Source: Ardenticatenaceae bacterium (GTDB lineage Bacteria; Chloroflexota; Anaerolineae; Promineifilales; Promineifilaceae). Taken from it: 64,000 bases of DNA. Numbering within the stretch: position 1 is the stretch's first letter; every line of letters begins with the position of its first letter. The translations under genes and the position numbers were made by a program. The DNA lies in the NCBI GenBank assembly GCA_020634455.1, contig JACKBQ010000002.1, positions 1,178,001 to 1,242,000 of the forward strand. The letters are read 5' to 3'. The notes beneath the pieces were generated by a model. That model did no database searches, had not been told where the DNA came from, and was given only the letters and a program-made list of their open reading frames with translations. Below are positions 24,901 to 32,418 of the stretch, one piece after another.

Positions 24901-25309
24901 CTAGCGTTTTCATGTGGGCCATAACGGCCGTAATGCCATTCAGTCGCTGTCCGGTAAGCACCTGCTGCAAACCCATCCCCAGGTAAAACGTGAGGGGAAT
25001 TTGCTCAATTTCTTCCGGCGTGGTCCAGCCGATTCCCTCTTGCAGCAGTGAGGCGAAACCGCGTACGGTGGGGGCTTCTTCGGGGATGTCAAAGTGGAAA
25101 AAGATTTTGCCATCCTGCCATTCCGGGAAGATAAAAACGGGGGAGATGCATTCATGCACTTCATCTTTGTTGGCGTCGCTGGTATCAATGTAGTCAGGCA
25201 CGGGCGGCAGCTTTTCGGCAAACTCCAGCAAATATTCCAGCTTCTCTTGCCCCACGCAAACGCTAAAATCTTCAACAATTTCTGCTAGTTTTTCTGGTAA
25301 GTCGCTCAT
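24887..25309 (-). CDS. sufE: SufE-like sulfur acceptor protein
   Basis: A 140-residue SufE-fold protein that takes persulfide sulfur from a cysteine desulfurase (SufS) for Fe-S cluster assembly. The fold is clear: YLLEFAEKLPPVPDYI, then the active-site region KDEVHECISPVFIF with the single conserved Cys, then FHFDIPEEAPTVRGFASLL and LGMGLQQVLTGQRLNGI. The active-site GCQS of E. coli is ECIS here, a common variant. It is isolated from suf genes. Its C-terminal RER-stop lies within a repeat, so the native end may have been altered. Confidence 0.9.
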   Translation of the reverse strand: MSDLPEKLAEIVEDFSVCVGQEKLEYLLEFAEKLPPVPDYIDTSDANKDEVHECISPVFIFPEWQDGKIFFHFDIPEEAPTVRGFASLLQEGIGWTTPEEIEQIPLTFYLGMGLQQVLTGQRLNGITAVMAHMKTLARER

Positions 25310-25419
25310 GCTTTTTATTGTACCTGACAGAGAAATTTAAGCGAGGAGTGGAGCATCCTCCGATGCGGAGCGGGGACTGCGCCAGCCGTTCGCATCTGAG
25401 GATGCTCACTCCACAGAAT

Positions 25420-28400
25420 TTATCGCTCAACTTCCGGCATGCCGTACACGTGAATTTCGCCAGCGGTGGTGCCAAAGAGCAGGTAATGGCCATCTTGGGA
25501 AAAAATCAGCGAGGTAACGCCGTCGGTCTCAGCATCTAATTCCAGTAGCATTTCGCCGTCCTCAGTGCGCCACAACCGTACAATGCCGTCGTCCGGGCTG
25601 CTGGTGGCGATGATTGAGTCATCTGGTGAGAAGACGGCATGGGCATTGTTGGGGTGGGCATCCAGGCCGTAAATGAGCGGCGGACCCCCCTGCCGTTCGC
25701 TGTAGTCGTACAGTTCAACACGGCCGTTTTCATACCCCAAAACTAAAATATTGCCGTCCGATGTCAGCCCCATGTCAATTGCGCCGGAGACGCTTTTGTT
25801 AAACGGCCGTGCAAAGCTGCGATTCAACACTTGCCCTACAAAAACCGATTCACTCTCTCCTTCATCCTCAATGTAGCCCAAAAATGTACCGTCAAAAGAA
25901 AACATTGCGTCTGTTGCGCAAGCATTGGTGTTGTAATTTTGGGAGTCACTCTCTATTTCAAGCAGACCTGTTTGCGTAATTTGAAAATACACCCATTTTG
26001 CCCGCCCACCCAACAGAACCGAGTCTCCGCTAGGATGCAAAGCTGCGCTGCAAATTGTGCTAAGGCCGAAGCCAGACAGACTGTTTTGTTGCGATTGCTC
26101 GGCTCGTTGGGAAAAGAAATTCGTTTCAGGACTGTAATCAAAAGAAATGATTTTTGTTTCAAGAATTACCCGCAGCGTCTGGTTATCGGTGGTGAATCCA
26201 ATATCAAGCACATTCTCGAATTTGCCAGGGTCAACCGCGTCTAGAAGATTGCCTTCTCTATCCCAAAAGTTGATGATTGTTGGTATTGTCCCATCATTTT
26301 CTTCATAATGCGCTGCAAAAATAAAATTGTTGTCAGAAGAAATTGTTATTGCTTGAACAGGTCGGGTAATTCGCTCAAATGAGTCTGTCTCGTTGTTATA
26401 TATCACACTACTCATCGTAAAGAGTTGCTCTATTAGCCGAATATCTTCTGGCGGATCATTTGGTAAACCATCTTGAAAATCAATGTAGGGATTTAAGGTG
26501 ATAAACGGCCGTAGAGGAGCAGTATCTTTTCCATCTTCCCGCCCATCCCCATCCGTATCTGGGTTGTTAGGGTTAGTGCTAATGGCCACTTCCGTGCCAT
26601 CTATGAGACCATCGAAGTCTGAATCAGAAAGGAAAGGCCTTGTATCATAAAATGTTTCTTCTGATAGGGTGAGCCCATCGCCATCTTCATCCTCCTCTAA
26701 CATAAGTGCATTTGCTGTTGCCTCTGCAAGGGCAGATTCAGTAGCTCTGGCAACAAATTCGCCGGTTGCTTGGGCATTAGCTGTAGCTGCGGCAAAGGCG
26801 TCTGTGGTGCTCTCGATGGCTAGCTGATCGGCGGCAACGGCCGTTGCCGCCGCCTCAAGAACCGTGACTGTGGTGACCGCCTCCAATAATTCGCGATCCT
26901 CCCGCGACCGCTGGGCACTGACGATGGCTGCCGCTGTGCCAATGACTAGCAGCAAAATCACCACCAGCGCAATGTTGAAATTGCGGGCACGACGAGCTGC
27001 CTGCGTTTGGGCAGTCGCCAATTTTTGCGCCTGGGCTAACTCTCGTTGTTGGCGAGCCTGCGTTTCTTCGATCGCTTGTTGTTGCGCAGTAAAGCTCGCG
27101 GCTAAAAACTCTCGCTCCAAATCATTGAGTTCGTCGTCGTGTTGATTGGCCCACTCTTGCGCCTGCTCAAGCCGGGCACTGCGATACAGTTCACCGGAAT
27201 CCTGGTTGAGATGCTGCCATTCCTGCGCCGATTCAGTGAGGTGGCGGTGCAGGCGCAGACCGTCCCGGTTTTCGTCCAGCCAGCGGCGCAGCGTGGGCCA
27301 TTCGCGGATGAGCGCCTCATGGGTCACTTCGGCAGAATCTTCATCCGTCGTTACCAGTCGGGCGGCCGAGAGCAGGTTGAGGACGGTTTGGGTCTCGTCG
27401 GCGGCGTCACTGGCAGGCAGCAGTTCACTGATCTGGGCGCGGCGGCGGGTGTCCTGCGTGCCTTCGCCCAGCTCTGTAAGCCGCAAAAAGATGCTGCGGG
27501 CGATGGTTTGCTGGGCGGGGGTGAGTTTTTGGGCGTAGACGGATTCGGCCGTTTGGGCAATCGCCCCCTGCACGCCCCCCGCATCGGTGTAGCCGCTGAA
27601 GGTGAGTTTGTTCCCCTCACGTCGCCGCCACGTTTCCAGCAGGGCGTGGGAGAGCAGGGGGAGCGCCCCCGGTTCGGGCGGCTGGTCGCCGCTGGCGCCC
27701 ACATCGCGCAACAGCAAATCAACCAGGCCGTCCTCGAAGGTGAGGTTGCTTTGCCGGGCGGGCTGCTCGATGGCCCGACGTAATTCTGTGGGATTCATTG
27801 CGCCGATGTAGCGCTGTTGGGTTTCCAGCAGACGGCGCAGGGCGTCGTACTGGGCACAGTGGTGGTAAAAGTCGGCGCGCAGGGCGATGACGGCGCGGGT
27901 GGGTCGGCTATTGGGATCGCCATCGGGATTGGAAACGGCCGTTACCAAATTCTCCACAAACGCTAACCGTTCTGCCTCAAAACGACACTGAGTAAACAGC
28001 TCCTCAAATTGGTCAATGACCAGCAGCAGTTGTTCGTCGTCTTGCACCAGTCGCCGCGCCGCCAGATGCAGACTGCGGGCGTCGTCGGCCATCGCGTCGA
28101 TGAATTTGGCCGTTACGCCAATAGAATCGGTGTGGCGCGTCAACGTCGTGGCCAGCGCTTCGAGCGGGTGGTCGGTGGGGGTGAAGACGTGGATTTTGAG
28201 GCTAGGCTGCGCTTTTTGTAGCGACGGCACCAGGCCAGCCCGCACCAGCGACGATTTGCCGCTGCCAGATGCGCCAACGACGGCCAGAAAATTGCTGGTT
28301 TGCAGATGGTCGGTCAATTCACCGGTGAGCGTTTCGCGGCCAAAAAAGAGGTCAGCGTCGTTGGCGTCGAAATATTTGAGGCCCATGAACGGGGGGGATT

Positions 28401-28674
28401 GGTCAGAAACGGCCGTTGCCATCATACCCCGCCAATCCACTTTGGGCCGTTTTTCTTCGCATAGGGAAATTAGGTCGGCAATACGCTGTTTCCGCAAGCA
28501 GAGCGCGACCAATTCACGAGCTTTGTCTAGCTTGCTGCCGGGAGGCAGCTCTTCGTAATCAATTTGCAGGTCAAAGCAGAGGGTTTGCAGTTCGCTTTCA
28601 TTGAATGCGTCAACAAGCGCCTGGCGCAATTTTCTTTGGTTGATCGTTTCGGATGGGTTCATCGGCAAGTCCAA
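25420..28674 (-). CDS. EAD-nSTAND NTPase with membrane segment, Ca-type repeats and beta-propeller
   Basis: A 1084-residue multidomain protein. Residues 8-75 (QRKLRQALVDAFNESELQTL) match the EAD1 effector-associated, death-fold-like adaptor. A nSTAND1-type NTPase follows with FFGRETL, Walker A GASGSGKSS (134-142), Walker B LLLVIDQFEELF (216-227) and a winged-helix/ARC part. A coiled coil precedes one membrane segment (FNIALVVILLLVIGTAAA). Then come thrombospondin-3-like Asp repeats (EDEDGDGLTLSEE, SDFDGLIDG, NPDTDGDGREDG) and a C-terminal WD40/YVTN-like propeller with FSPDDSIIATSSPDDG. EAD/nSTAND proteins belong to bacterial conflict systems. The membrane segment would put the sensor propeller outside and the NTPase inside. 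No effector with a matching EAD is seen nearby. Confidence 0.8.
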   Translation of the reverse strand: MDLPMNPSETINQRKLRQALVDAFNESELQTLCFDLQIDYEELPPGSKLDKARELVALCLRKQRIADLISLCEEKRPKVDWRGMMATAVSDQSPPFMGLKYFDANDADLFFGRETLTGELTDHLQTSNFLAVVGASGSGKSSLVRAGLVPSLQKAQPSLKIHVFTPTDHPLEALATTLTRHTDSIGVTAKFIDAMADDARSLHLAARRLVQDDEQLLLVIDQFEELFTQCRFEAERLAFVENLVTAVSNPDGDPNSRPTRAVIALRADFYHHCAQYDALRRLLETQQRYIGAMNPTELRRAIEQPARQSNLTFEDGLVDLLLRDVGASGDQPPEPGALPLLSHALLETWRRREGNKLTFSGYTDAGGVQGAIAQTAESVYAQKLTPAQQTIARSIFLRLTELGEGTQDTRRRAQISELLPASDAADETQTVLNLLSAARLVTTDEDSAEVTHEALIREWPTLRRWLDENRDGLRLHRHLTESAQEWQHLNQDSGELYRSARLEQAQEWANQHDDELNDLEREFLAASFTAQQQAIEETQARQQRELAQAQKLATAQTQAARRARNFNIALVVILLLVIGTAAAIVSAQRSREDRELLEAVTTVTVLEAAATAVAADQLAIESTTDAFAAATANAQATGEFVARATESALAEATANALMLEEDEDGDGLTLSEETFYDTRPFLSDSDFDGLIDGTEVAISTNPNNPDTDGDGREDGKDTAPLRPFITLNPYIDFQDGLPNDPPEDIRLIEQLFTMSSVIYNNETDSFERITRPVQAITISSDNNFIFAAHYEENDGTIPTIINFWDREGNLLDAVDPGKFENVLDIGFTTDNQTLRVILETKIISFDYSPETNFFSQRAEQSQQNSLSGFGLSTICSAALHPSGDSVLLGGRAKWVYFQITQTGLLEIESDSQNYNTNACATDAMFSFDGTFLGYIEDEGESESVFVGQVLNRSFARPFNKSVSGAIDMGLTSDGNILVLGYENGRVELYDYSERQGGPPLIYGLDAHPNNAHAVFSPDDSIIATSSPDDGIVRLWRTEDGEMLLELDAETDGVTSLIFSQDGHYLLFGTTAGEIHVYGMPEVER

Positions 28675-28867
28675 ATCAGGTGAGGCGTTTGCAAGTCGGG
28701 GGCATTGTACGCGACAAAAGTAAAAAATCGCAACCTTTTTTGGTGATTTGTTGTTACCGATTGCCGGAAGCTGAAGCCATCCGGCTAGTTGTGGAAGCCC
28801 TGCGGGCTGGTGGGGCAGGCAGCAATGCGCGTTCTAAACTGGAATTTTACGGCAACGGCCGTTCCCC

Positions 28868-28878
28868 CTGTGCTATAC
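28868..28878 (+). promoter_or_regulatory. extended -10 promoter for thyA
   Basis: TGCTATACT lies about 85 bp upstream of thyA, just after an ACGGCCGT site that would fall in the spacer. The -35 is weak, so this is a tentative call. Confidence 0.4.
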
Positions 28879-28889
28879 TCTCGCGAAGA

Positions 28890-28950
28890 AAAATGGGACG
28901 CGGATAAACGCAGATGAACGCTGATTTTTTTCTGCGTTCTTCGCGGTAAA
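28890..28950. repeat. imperfect inverted repeat (ACGCAGATGAACGC family)
   Basis: Words GAAGAAAAATGGGACGCGG and ACGCAGATGAACGCTGAT face TCTGCGTTCTTCGCGG. It lies in the thyA leader, ending just before GGAGG. Confidence 0.6.
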
Positions 28951-28963
28951 AATTGGAGGCAGG

Positions 28964-29758
28964 ATGAGACAATATTTGGATTTGATGCAGCATGTTTTAG
29001 ATAACGGCGTGCGCAAGGATGACCGCACGGGAACGGGCACGATCAGCGTGTTTGGCTACCAGATGCGCTTTAATTTGGCCGAGGGCTTTCCGGCGGTGAC
29101 CACCAAAAAGCTGCATTTCCGCTCGATTATTCATGAGCTGCTCTGGTTTTTGCGCGGCGAAACGAACATTCGCTACCTGCACGAAAATAAGGTGACCATT
29201 TGGGATGAGTGGGCCGACGAAAATGGCGAGCTGGGGCCGGTGTATGGTTCTCAGTGGCGCTCGTGGGATGGGGGAAACGGCCGTTCCATAGACCAAATCA
29301 CCCAGGTTCTCCACAGCCTCCAACACAACCCCGACTCCCGCCGCCACATCGTTTCCGCCTGGAACGTCGCCGAAATTGAGCAGATGGCTCTGCCACCCTG
29401 CCACCTCCTCTTCCAGTTTTACGTCGCCGAGAACAAACTCTCCTGCCAGCTCTACCAGCGCAGCGCCGATATCTTCCTCGGTGTCCCCTTCAACATCGCC
29501 TCCTACGCCCTGCTGACGCTGATGATGGCCCAGGTGCTGGGCTACGAACCGGGCGATTTTGTCCACACGCTGGGCGATGCCCATCTTTATCTTAACCACC
29601 TGGAGCAAGCCAAACTCCAGCTTTCCCGCGATCCATTCCCGCTGCCCCAAATGCGCCTCAATCCAGCCGTCACCGACCTGTTCGCCTTTCGTTACGAAGA
29701 TTTTGAACTGGTCAATTACCAATCCCACCCAACCATAAAAGCTCCAATAGCAGTGTAA
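28964..29758 (+). CDS. thyA: thymidylate synthase
   Basis: ThyA methylates dUMP to dTMP using methylene-tetrahydrofolate, yielding dihydrofolate. The 264 residues equal the E. coli length and are collinear. They include DDRTGTGTISVFGYQMRF, FPAVTTKKLHFRSIIHELLW cut into its conserved pieces, LPPCHLLFQFYV with the catalytic Cys, YQRSADIFLGVPFNIASYA and HLYLNHLEQA. GGAGG lies 4 bp before the ATG. The dihydrofolate product is recycled by FolA, encoded two genes downstream with only a small unknown gene between, so this is a folate/dTMP operon. Confidence 0.97.
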   Translation: MRQYLDLMQHVLDNGVRKDDRTGTGTISVFGYQMRFNLAEGFPAVTTKKLHFRSIIHELLWFLRGETNIRYLHENKVTIWDEWADENGELGPVYGSQWRSWDGGNGRSIDQITQVLHSLQHNPDSRRHIVSAWNVAEIEQMALPPCHLLFQFYVAENKLSCQLYQRSADIFLGVPFNIASYALLTLMMAQVLGYEPGDFVHTLGDAHLYLNHLEQAKLQLSRDPFPLPQMRLNPAVTDLFAFRYEDFELVNYQSHPTIKAPIAV

Positions 29759-29812
29759 GCTGAGTATCTACCGCGACTATCGCGATTATGATAGAAGGAG
29801 GTCAAGCTGTTT

Positions 29813-30076
29813 ATGGATGAATATCAAGAGCAATTCCAACAATTTTTAGAAAAATTGCCAAAAATGCCATTAGAAGAACGGGTACAAGTGGTTAGATTTG
29901 AAGCATTAGGAGCAGTTAATCATGCTAAAGGATTTACGAAAGTAATCCAAAAAGAAACCGAGGATTGTGCTGGGTTGCCTACTTATGTAGATGAATATTT
30001 TGAGTTGGTGTTGCGCAAACTGGATGAACTTCAGCACCTTGTTAATGCGCTTGTGACACAGGTTGATAGCAACTAG
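29813..30076 (+). CDS. small unknown protein between thyA and folA
   Basis: An 87-residue, acidic, helical protein (MDEYQEQFQQFLEKLPKMPL at the start) with no membrane segment, signal or Cys motif beyond one Cys. A perfect AAGGAGGT site lies about 10 bp upstream, so it is very likely translated. Its TAG is followed at once by the folA ATG, so the two are coupled. It is AT-richer than thyA and folA and carries no ACGGCCGT, which suggests a late insertion into the folate operon. I do not recognise the family. Confidence 0.65.
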   Translation: MDEYQEQFQQFLEKLPKMPLEERVQVVRFEALGAVNHAKGFTKVIQKETEDCAGLPTYVDEYFELVLRKLDELQHLVNALVTQVDSN

Positions 30077-30604
30077 ATGGAAATTGGTCTCTTTTTGAAG
30101 GAACACTCGCAAACTATTGCAATGGTTGTTGCAATGGACCAAAACCGCCTGATTGGGGCGGATAATGGGCTGCCCTGGCGCTTGCCGGACGACATGCAGT
30201 GGTTTGTGCAGCAGACGATGGGCAAGCCAATCATCATGGGGCGCAAGACGTATGAATCCATTCCCGCCAAATTTCGGCCGCTCAAGGGGCGGCACAACAT
30301 TGTCCTGACGCGCGATCGCAGCTATGAAGCGCCTGGGGCGACCGTGGTACATTCGGTAGAAGCGGCGCTGGCGGCGGCGGGGGGTGTCGAAGAAATCATC
30401 ATCGGCGGCGGGGCGAATTTGTATGCCCAACTGTTGCCCCAAACCAACCGCATTTACTTCACGCTCATCGAGGCGGAGCTGGATGGCGACGCCTATTTCC
30501 CCGAAATTGACCAGTCAGCCTGGCGTGAAACGTTCCGCCAGCACCATCCCGCCGACGAACGGCACAATTTTGCCTTTACCTGGCTCATTTTAGAGCGCAA
30601 CTGA
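30077..30604 (+). CDS. folA: dihydrofolate reductase
   Basis: FolA reduces dihydrofolate to tetrahydrofolate with NADPH. It shows IAMVVAMDQNRLIGADNGLPW, trimmed here as VVAMDQNRLIG and NGLPWRLPDD, then MGRKTYESIP, NIVLTRD, EIIIGGGANLYAQLLP and a C-terminal strand. The 175 residues include about 14 more than usual at the N-terminus if ATG 30077 is used. That ATG abuts the previous stop, and no SD precedes the internal ATG at 30122, so I keep 30077 while the alternative stays possible. It is coupled to thyA. Confidence 0.93.
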   Translation: MEIGLFLKEHSQTIAMVVAMDQNRLIGADNGLPWRLPDDMQWFVQQTMGKPIIMGRKTYESIPAKFRPLKGRHNIVLTRDRSYEAPGATVVHSVEAALAAAGGVEEIIIGGGANLYAQLLPQTNRIYFTLIEAELDGDAYFPEIDQSAWRETFRQHHPADERHNFAFTWLILERN

Positions 30605-30607
30605 TTT

Positions 30608-30675
30608 TTAACCGCGGAGAGCGCGGAGGACGCGGAGAAAAATCTGTGTAATCTGCGTAATCTGTGGTTAATCCC
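30608..30675. repeat. mosaic inverted repeat (TTAACCGCGGAG / CTGTGGTTAA)
   Basis: The ends TTAACCGCGGA and TCTGTGGTTAA are inverted with two mismatches, but the two halves carry different words (GCGCGGAGGACGCGG versus AATCTGCGTAATCTG). It looks like a chimera of two families. It directly follows folA. Confidence 0.55.
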
Positions 30676-30804
30676 CTGCCTCTTTCCGTAAGTAATTTGT
30701 AAGCTTTTGGGAATACGGCCGTAATCCTTCCCCTCTATCTTCTTCTTTGGGTAGCTACTGTTTGGCTGCCAATTCTAAAAATGATTTTTGAGGAGAATGA
30801 ACCG

Positions 30805-31566
30805 ATGAAGACTATGAAACTGACGATTTTGCTTTTGCTTGCTTTGTTTTTGGTAGCGTGTGGCGGTGGAGCGGAAACGGCCGTTGAACCCAGCGCCTCA
30901 GACGCAACCACATCCGAGGAAATGATGGACGAATCCAAGGATGGGGAAGAAATGATGGATGAGAGCATGGATGACGAAGAAATGATGGAAGAAGAATCCA
31001 TGGACGAAGAAATGGCCGACGCTGAGCACGAAGAAGGCATGGCGGAAATGGAAGAAACGATGGAAGAAGCCGAAGCCATGGACGACGACATGAAGGATGA
31101 CGACATGGCGATGGGCGACTTGCCGCTCTGGAAGACCACCGAACTGACCGACGTGCGCACGGGTGAAACCTTTACCTTGGCCGATTTTGCGGGCAAAACC
31201 GTCTTTGTCGAGCCGATGGCTACTTGGTGCCCCAACTGCCGCCAGCAGCTAGGCAACGTTGCCGGTGCACGCGCCCAGCTTGCCGACCGCGAGGACGTGG
31301 TGTTTGTTGGTCTGAGCGTAGAAACCACACTCAGTGGTGAAGAGCTGGCAAGCTACACAGATGAAAATGGTTTCGATTGGATTTTTGCGGTGGTGACGCC
31401 TGAGATGCTTGTTTCTTTGGCCGATTCTTTTGGCCAAACAGTGACCAATCCGCCATCGACCCCCCACTTCATTATCCGGCCAGATGGCTCTACCACAGAC
31501 CTGACCACCGGGTTTGAAAGCCCCGAAGAGCTGCTGCAAAGCATCGAAGCAGCCTCACAAAGTTAA
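30805..31566 (+). CDS. thioredoxin-fold lipoprotein with Met/acid-rich linker
   Basis: The ATG at 30805 (MKTMKLTILLLLALFLVACG) has GAGGAG 9 bp upstream. The lipobox Leu-Val-Ala-Cys ends at about residue 18. Residues 35-110 are an unusual linker of Glu, Asp and Met (repeats of EEMMDES and DDEEMMEE). A TlpA/ResA-type thioredoxin domain follows with EPMATWCPNCRQQL (active CPNC), FVGLSVETT, and STPHFIIRPDG containing the cis-Pro. It lies just upstream of a CcdA-type transporter, so the pair likely moves reducing power out to extracytoplasmic thiols, haem or copper sites. The Met-rich linker could bind copper; that is inference. Confidence 0.85.
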   Translation: MKTMKLTILLLLALFLVACGGGAETAVEPSASDATTSEEMMDESKDGEEMMDESMDDEEMMEEESMDEEMADAEHEEGMAEMEETMEEAEAMDDDMKDDDMAMGDLPLWKTTELTDVRTGETFTLADFAGKTVFVEPMATWCPNCRQQLGNVAGARAQLADREDVVFVGLSVETTLSGEELASYTDENGFDWIFAVVTPEMLVSLADSFGQTVTNPPSTPHFIIRPDGSTTDLTTGFESPEELLQSIEAASQS

Positions 31567-31574
31567 AGAATTCT

Positions 31575-31680
31575 GTCAATCCTCCGGAAGGTTTCCATCG
31601 TAACCGTTGTTTCGGTATAAGCCTCCCGGAGGATGTCACCCCAATTTCCCCGGAAACTTGGAGTTTCCGGGGAAATTTCA
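31575..31680. repeat. spacer hairpins (CCTCCGG...CCGGAGG and CCCCGGAAAC palindrome)
   Basis: Two stem-loops. One has CCTCCGGAAGGTTTCC and CCTCCCGGAGGATGTC ends, and one reads TTTCCCCGGAAACT / AGTTTCCGGGGAAA. A copy of the first kind occurs at 50496-50553. They lie between the thioredoxin lipoprotein and ccdA. Confidence 0.65.
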
Positions 31681-31697
31681 GCGAAAGGTTTTTCAAA

Positions 31698-32363
31698 ATG
31701 AGTCAATTAATCGAGGCGTTTGTGCTGGGCAACAGCGCTATTCTTACCAACGTTTGTATTTTGCCACTCTACCCTGGCTTGATTGCCTACCTGGCAGGCA
31801 ATGCTCAAAATGAACGCGCGCAATCGGCAACCAAATGGTTGGGGCTGCTGGTTCTAGGTGGCGTACTGAGCATGATGCTGCTGGTCGGGTTGATTTTGTA
31901 CCTGCTGCAACAAAGCTTTAGCAACATTTTGCCAGTGGTGCTGCCCATCATCTACGTGGTGGTGATTGTGCTGGGCGCGTTGATGTTGACGGGGCGCAAT
32001 CCGTTTAACCGGCTGGCTGTTTCCCAAGCGCCCGTGCTGAGCAACCCATACGCCGGGGCGTACGTGTACGGCCTCATGCTTGGCCCGATGACGCTGCCGT
32101 GCGCGGGACCATTTATTATTGCTGCATTTGTTTTGGGGGCAGGAAATATTGCCAATTTAGCCGGGAGCTTGTCTTATGTTGTTGCTTTTGGGGTGGGTTT
32201 TGGTTGGCCATTGGTGCTGCTGCCGTTTTTTGCCCTGCCGTTCCAACGCAAATTTACCCGCTGGCTGGGGCAAAATTACAAGCTGCTCACCCGCGTTTCC
32301 GGGGCGCTGCTGGTGGCAATTGGCGTATTTGGCTTGTGGGTAGATGTGCTTCCGAATCTTTAG
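31698..32363 (+). CDS. ccdA: CcdA-like thiol:disulfide membrane transporter
   Basis: A 221-residue protein with six hydrophobic segments of the DsbD/CcdA family, which passes electrons from cytoplasmic thioredoxin across the membrane. The two key Cys lie in LTNVCILPLYPGL (helix 1) and LPCAGPFIIAAF (helix 4), both next to the expected prolines. It follows the thioredoxin-fold lipoprotein, its probable extracytoplasmic acceptor. The TAG stop directly abuts a GTAATT-family palindrome. Cytochrome c maturation is a plausible client because an octahaem cytochrome is encoded 17 kb away. Confidence 0.88.
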   Translation: MSQLIEAFVLGNSAILTNVCILPLYPGLIAYLAGNAQNERAQSATKWLGLLVLGGVLSMMLLVGLILYLLQQSFSNILPVVLPIIYVVVIVLGALMLTGRNPFNRLAVSQAPVLSNPYAGAYVYGLMLGPMTLPCAGPFIIAAFVLGAGNIANLAGSLSYVVAFGVGFGWPLVLLPFFALPFQRKFTRWLGQNYKLLTRVSGALLVAIGVFGLWVDVLPNL

Positions 32364-32418
32364 GTAATTGGGTAATTGGTAATTCGTAATTACCCAATTA
32401 CCAGTTACTCAATTACGC
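32362..32418. repeat. tandem-word palindrome (GTAATT family)
   Basis: GGTAATTGGGTAATTGGTAA faces TTACCCAATTACCAGTTACTC in a short spacer between convergent genes. It touches the ccdA stop on one side and contributes the TAA stop of valS on the other. Confidence 0.85.

Noticed and set aside
28653..28907. 84-codon plus-strand frame before thyA
   Set aside because: It overlaps the nSTAND start and the repeat, with no SD or motif.
30715..30730. Weak promoter TTGTAA/CGTAAT before the thioredoxin lipoprotein
   Set aside because: Only partial match to the -10; not strong enough to list as a feature.
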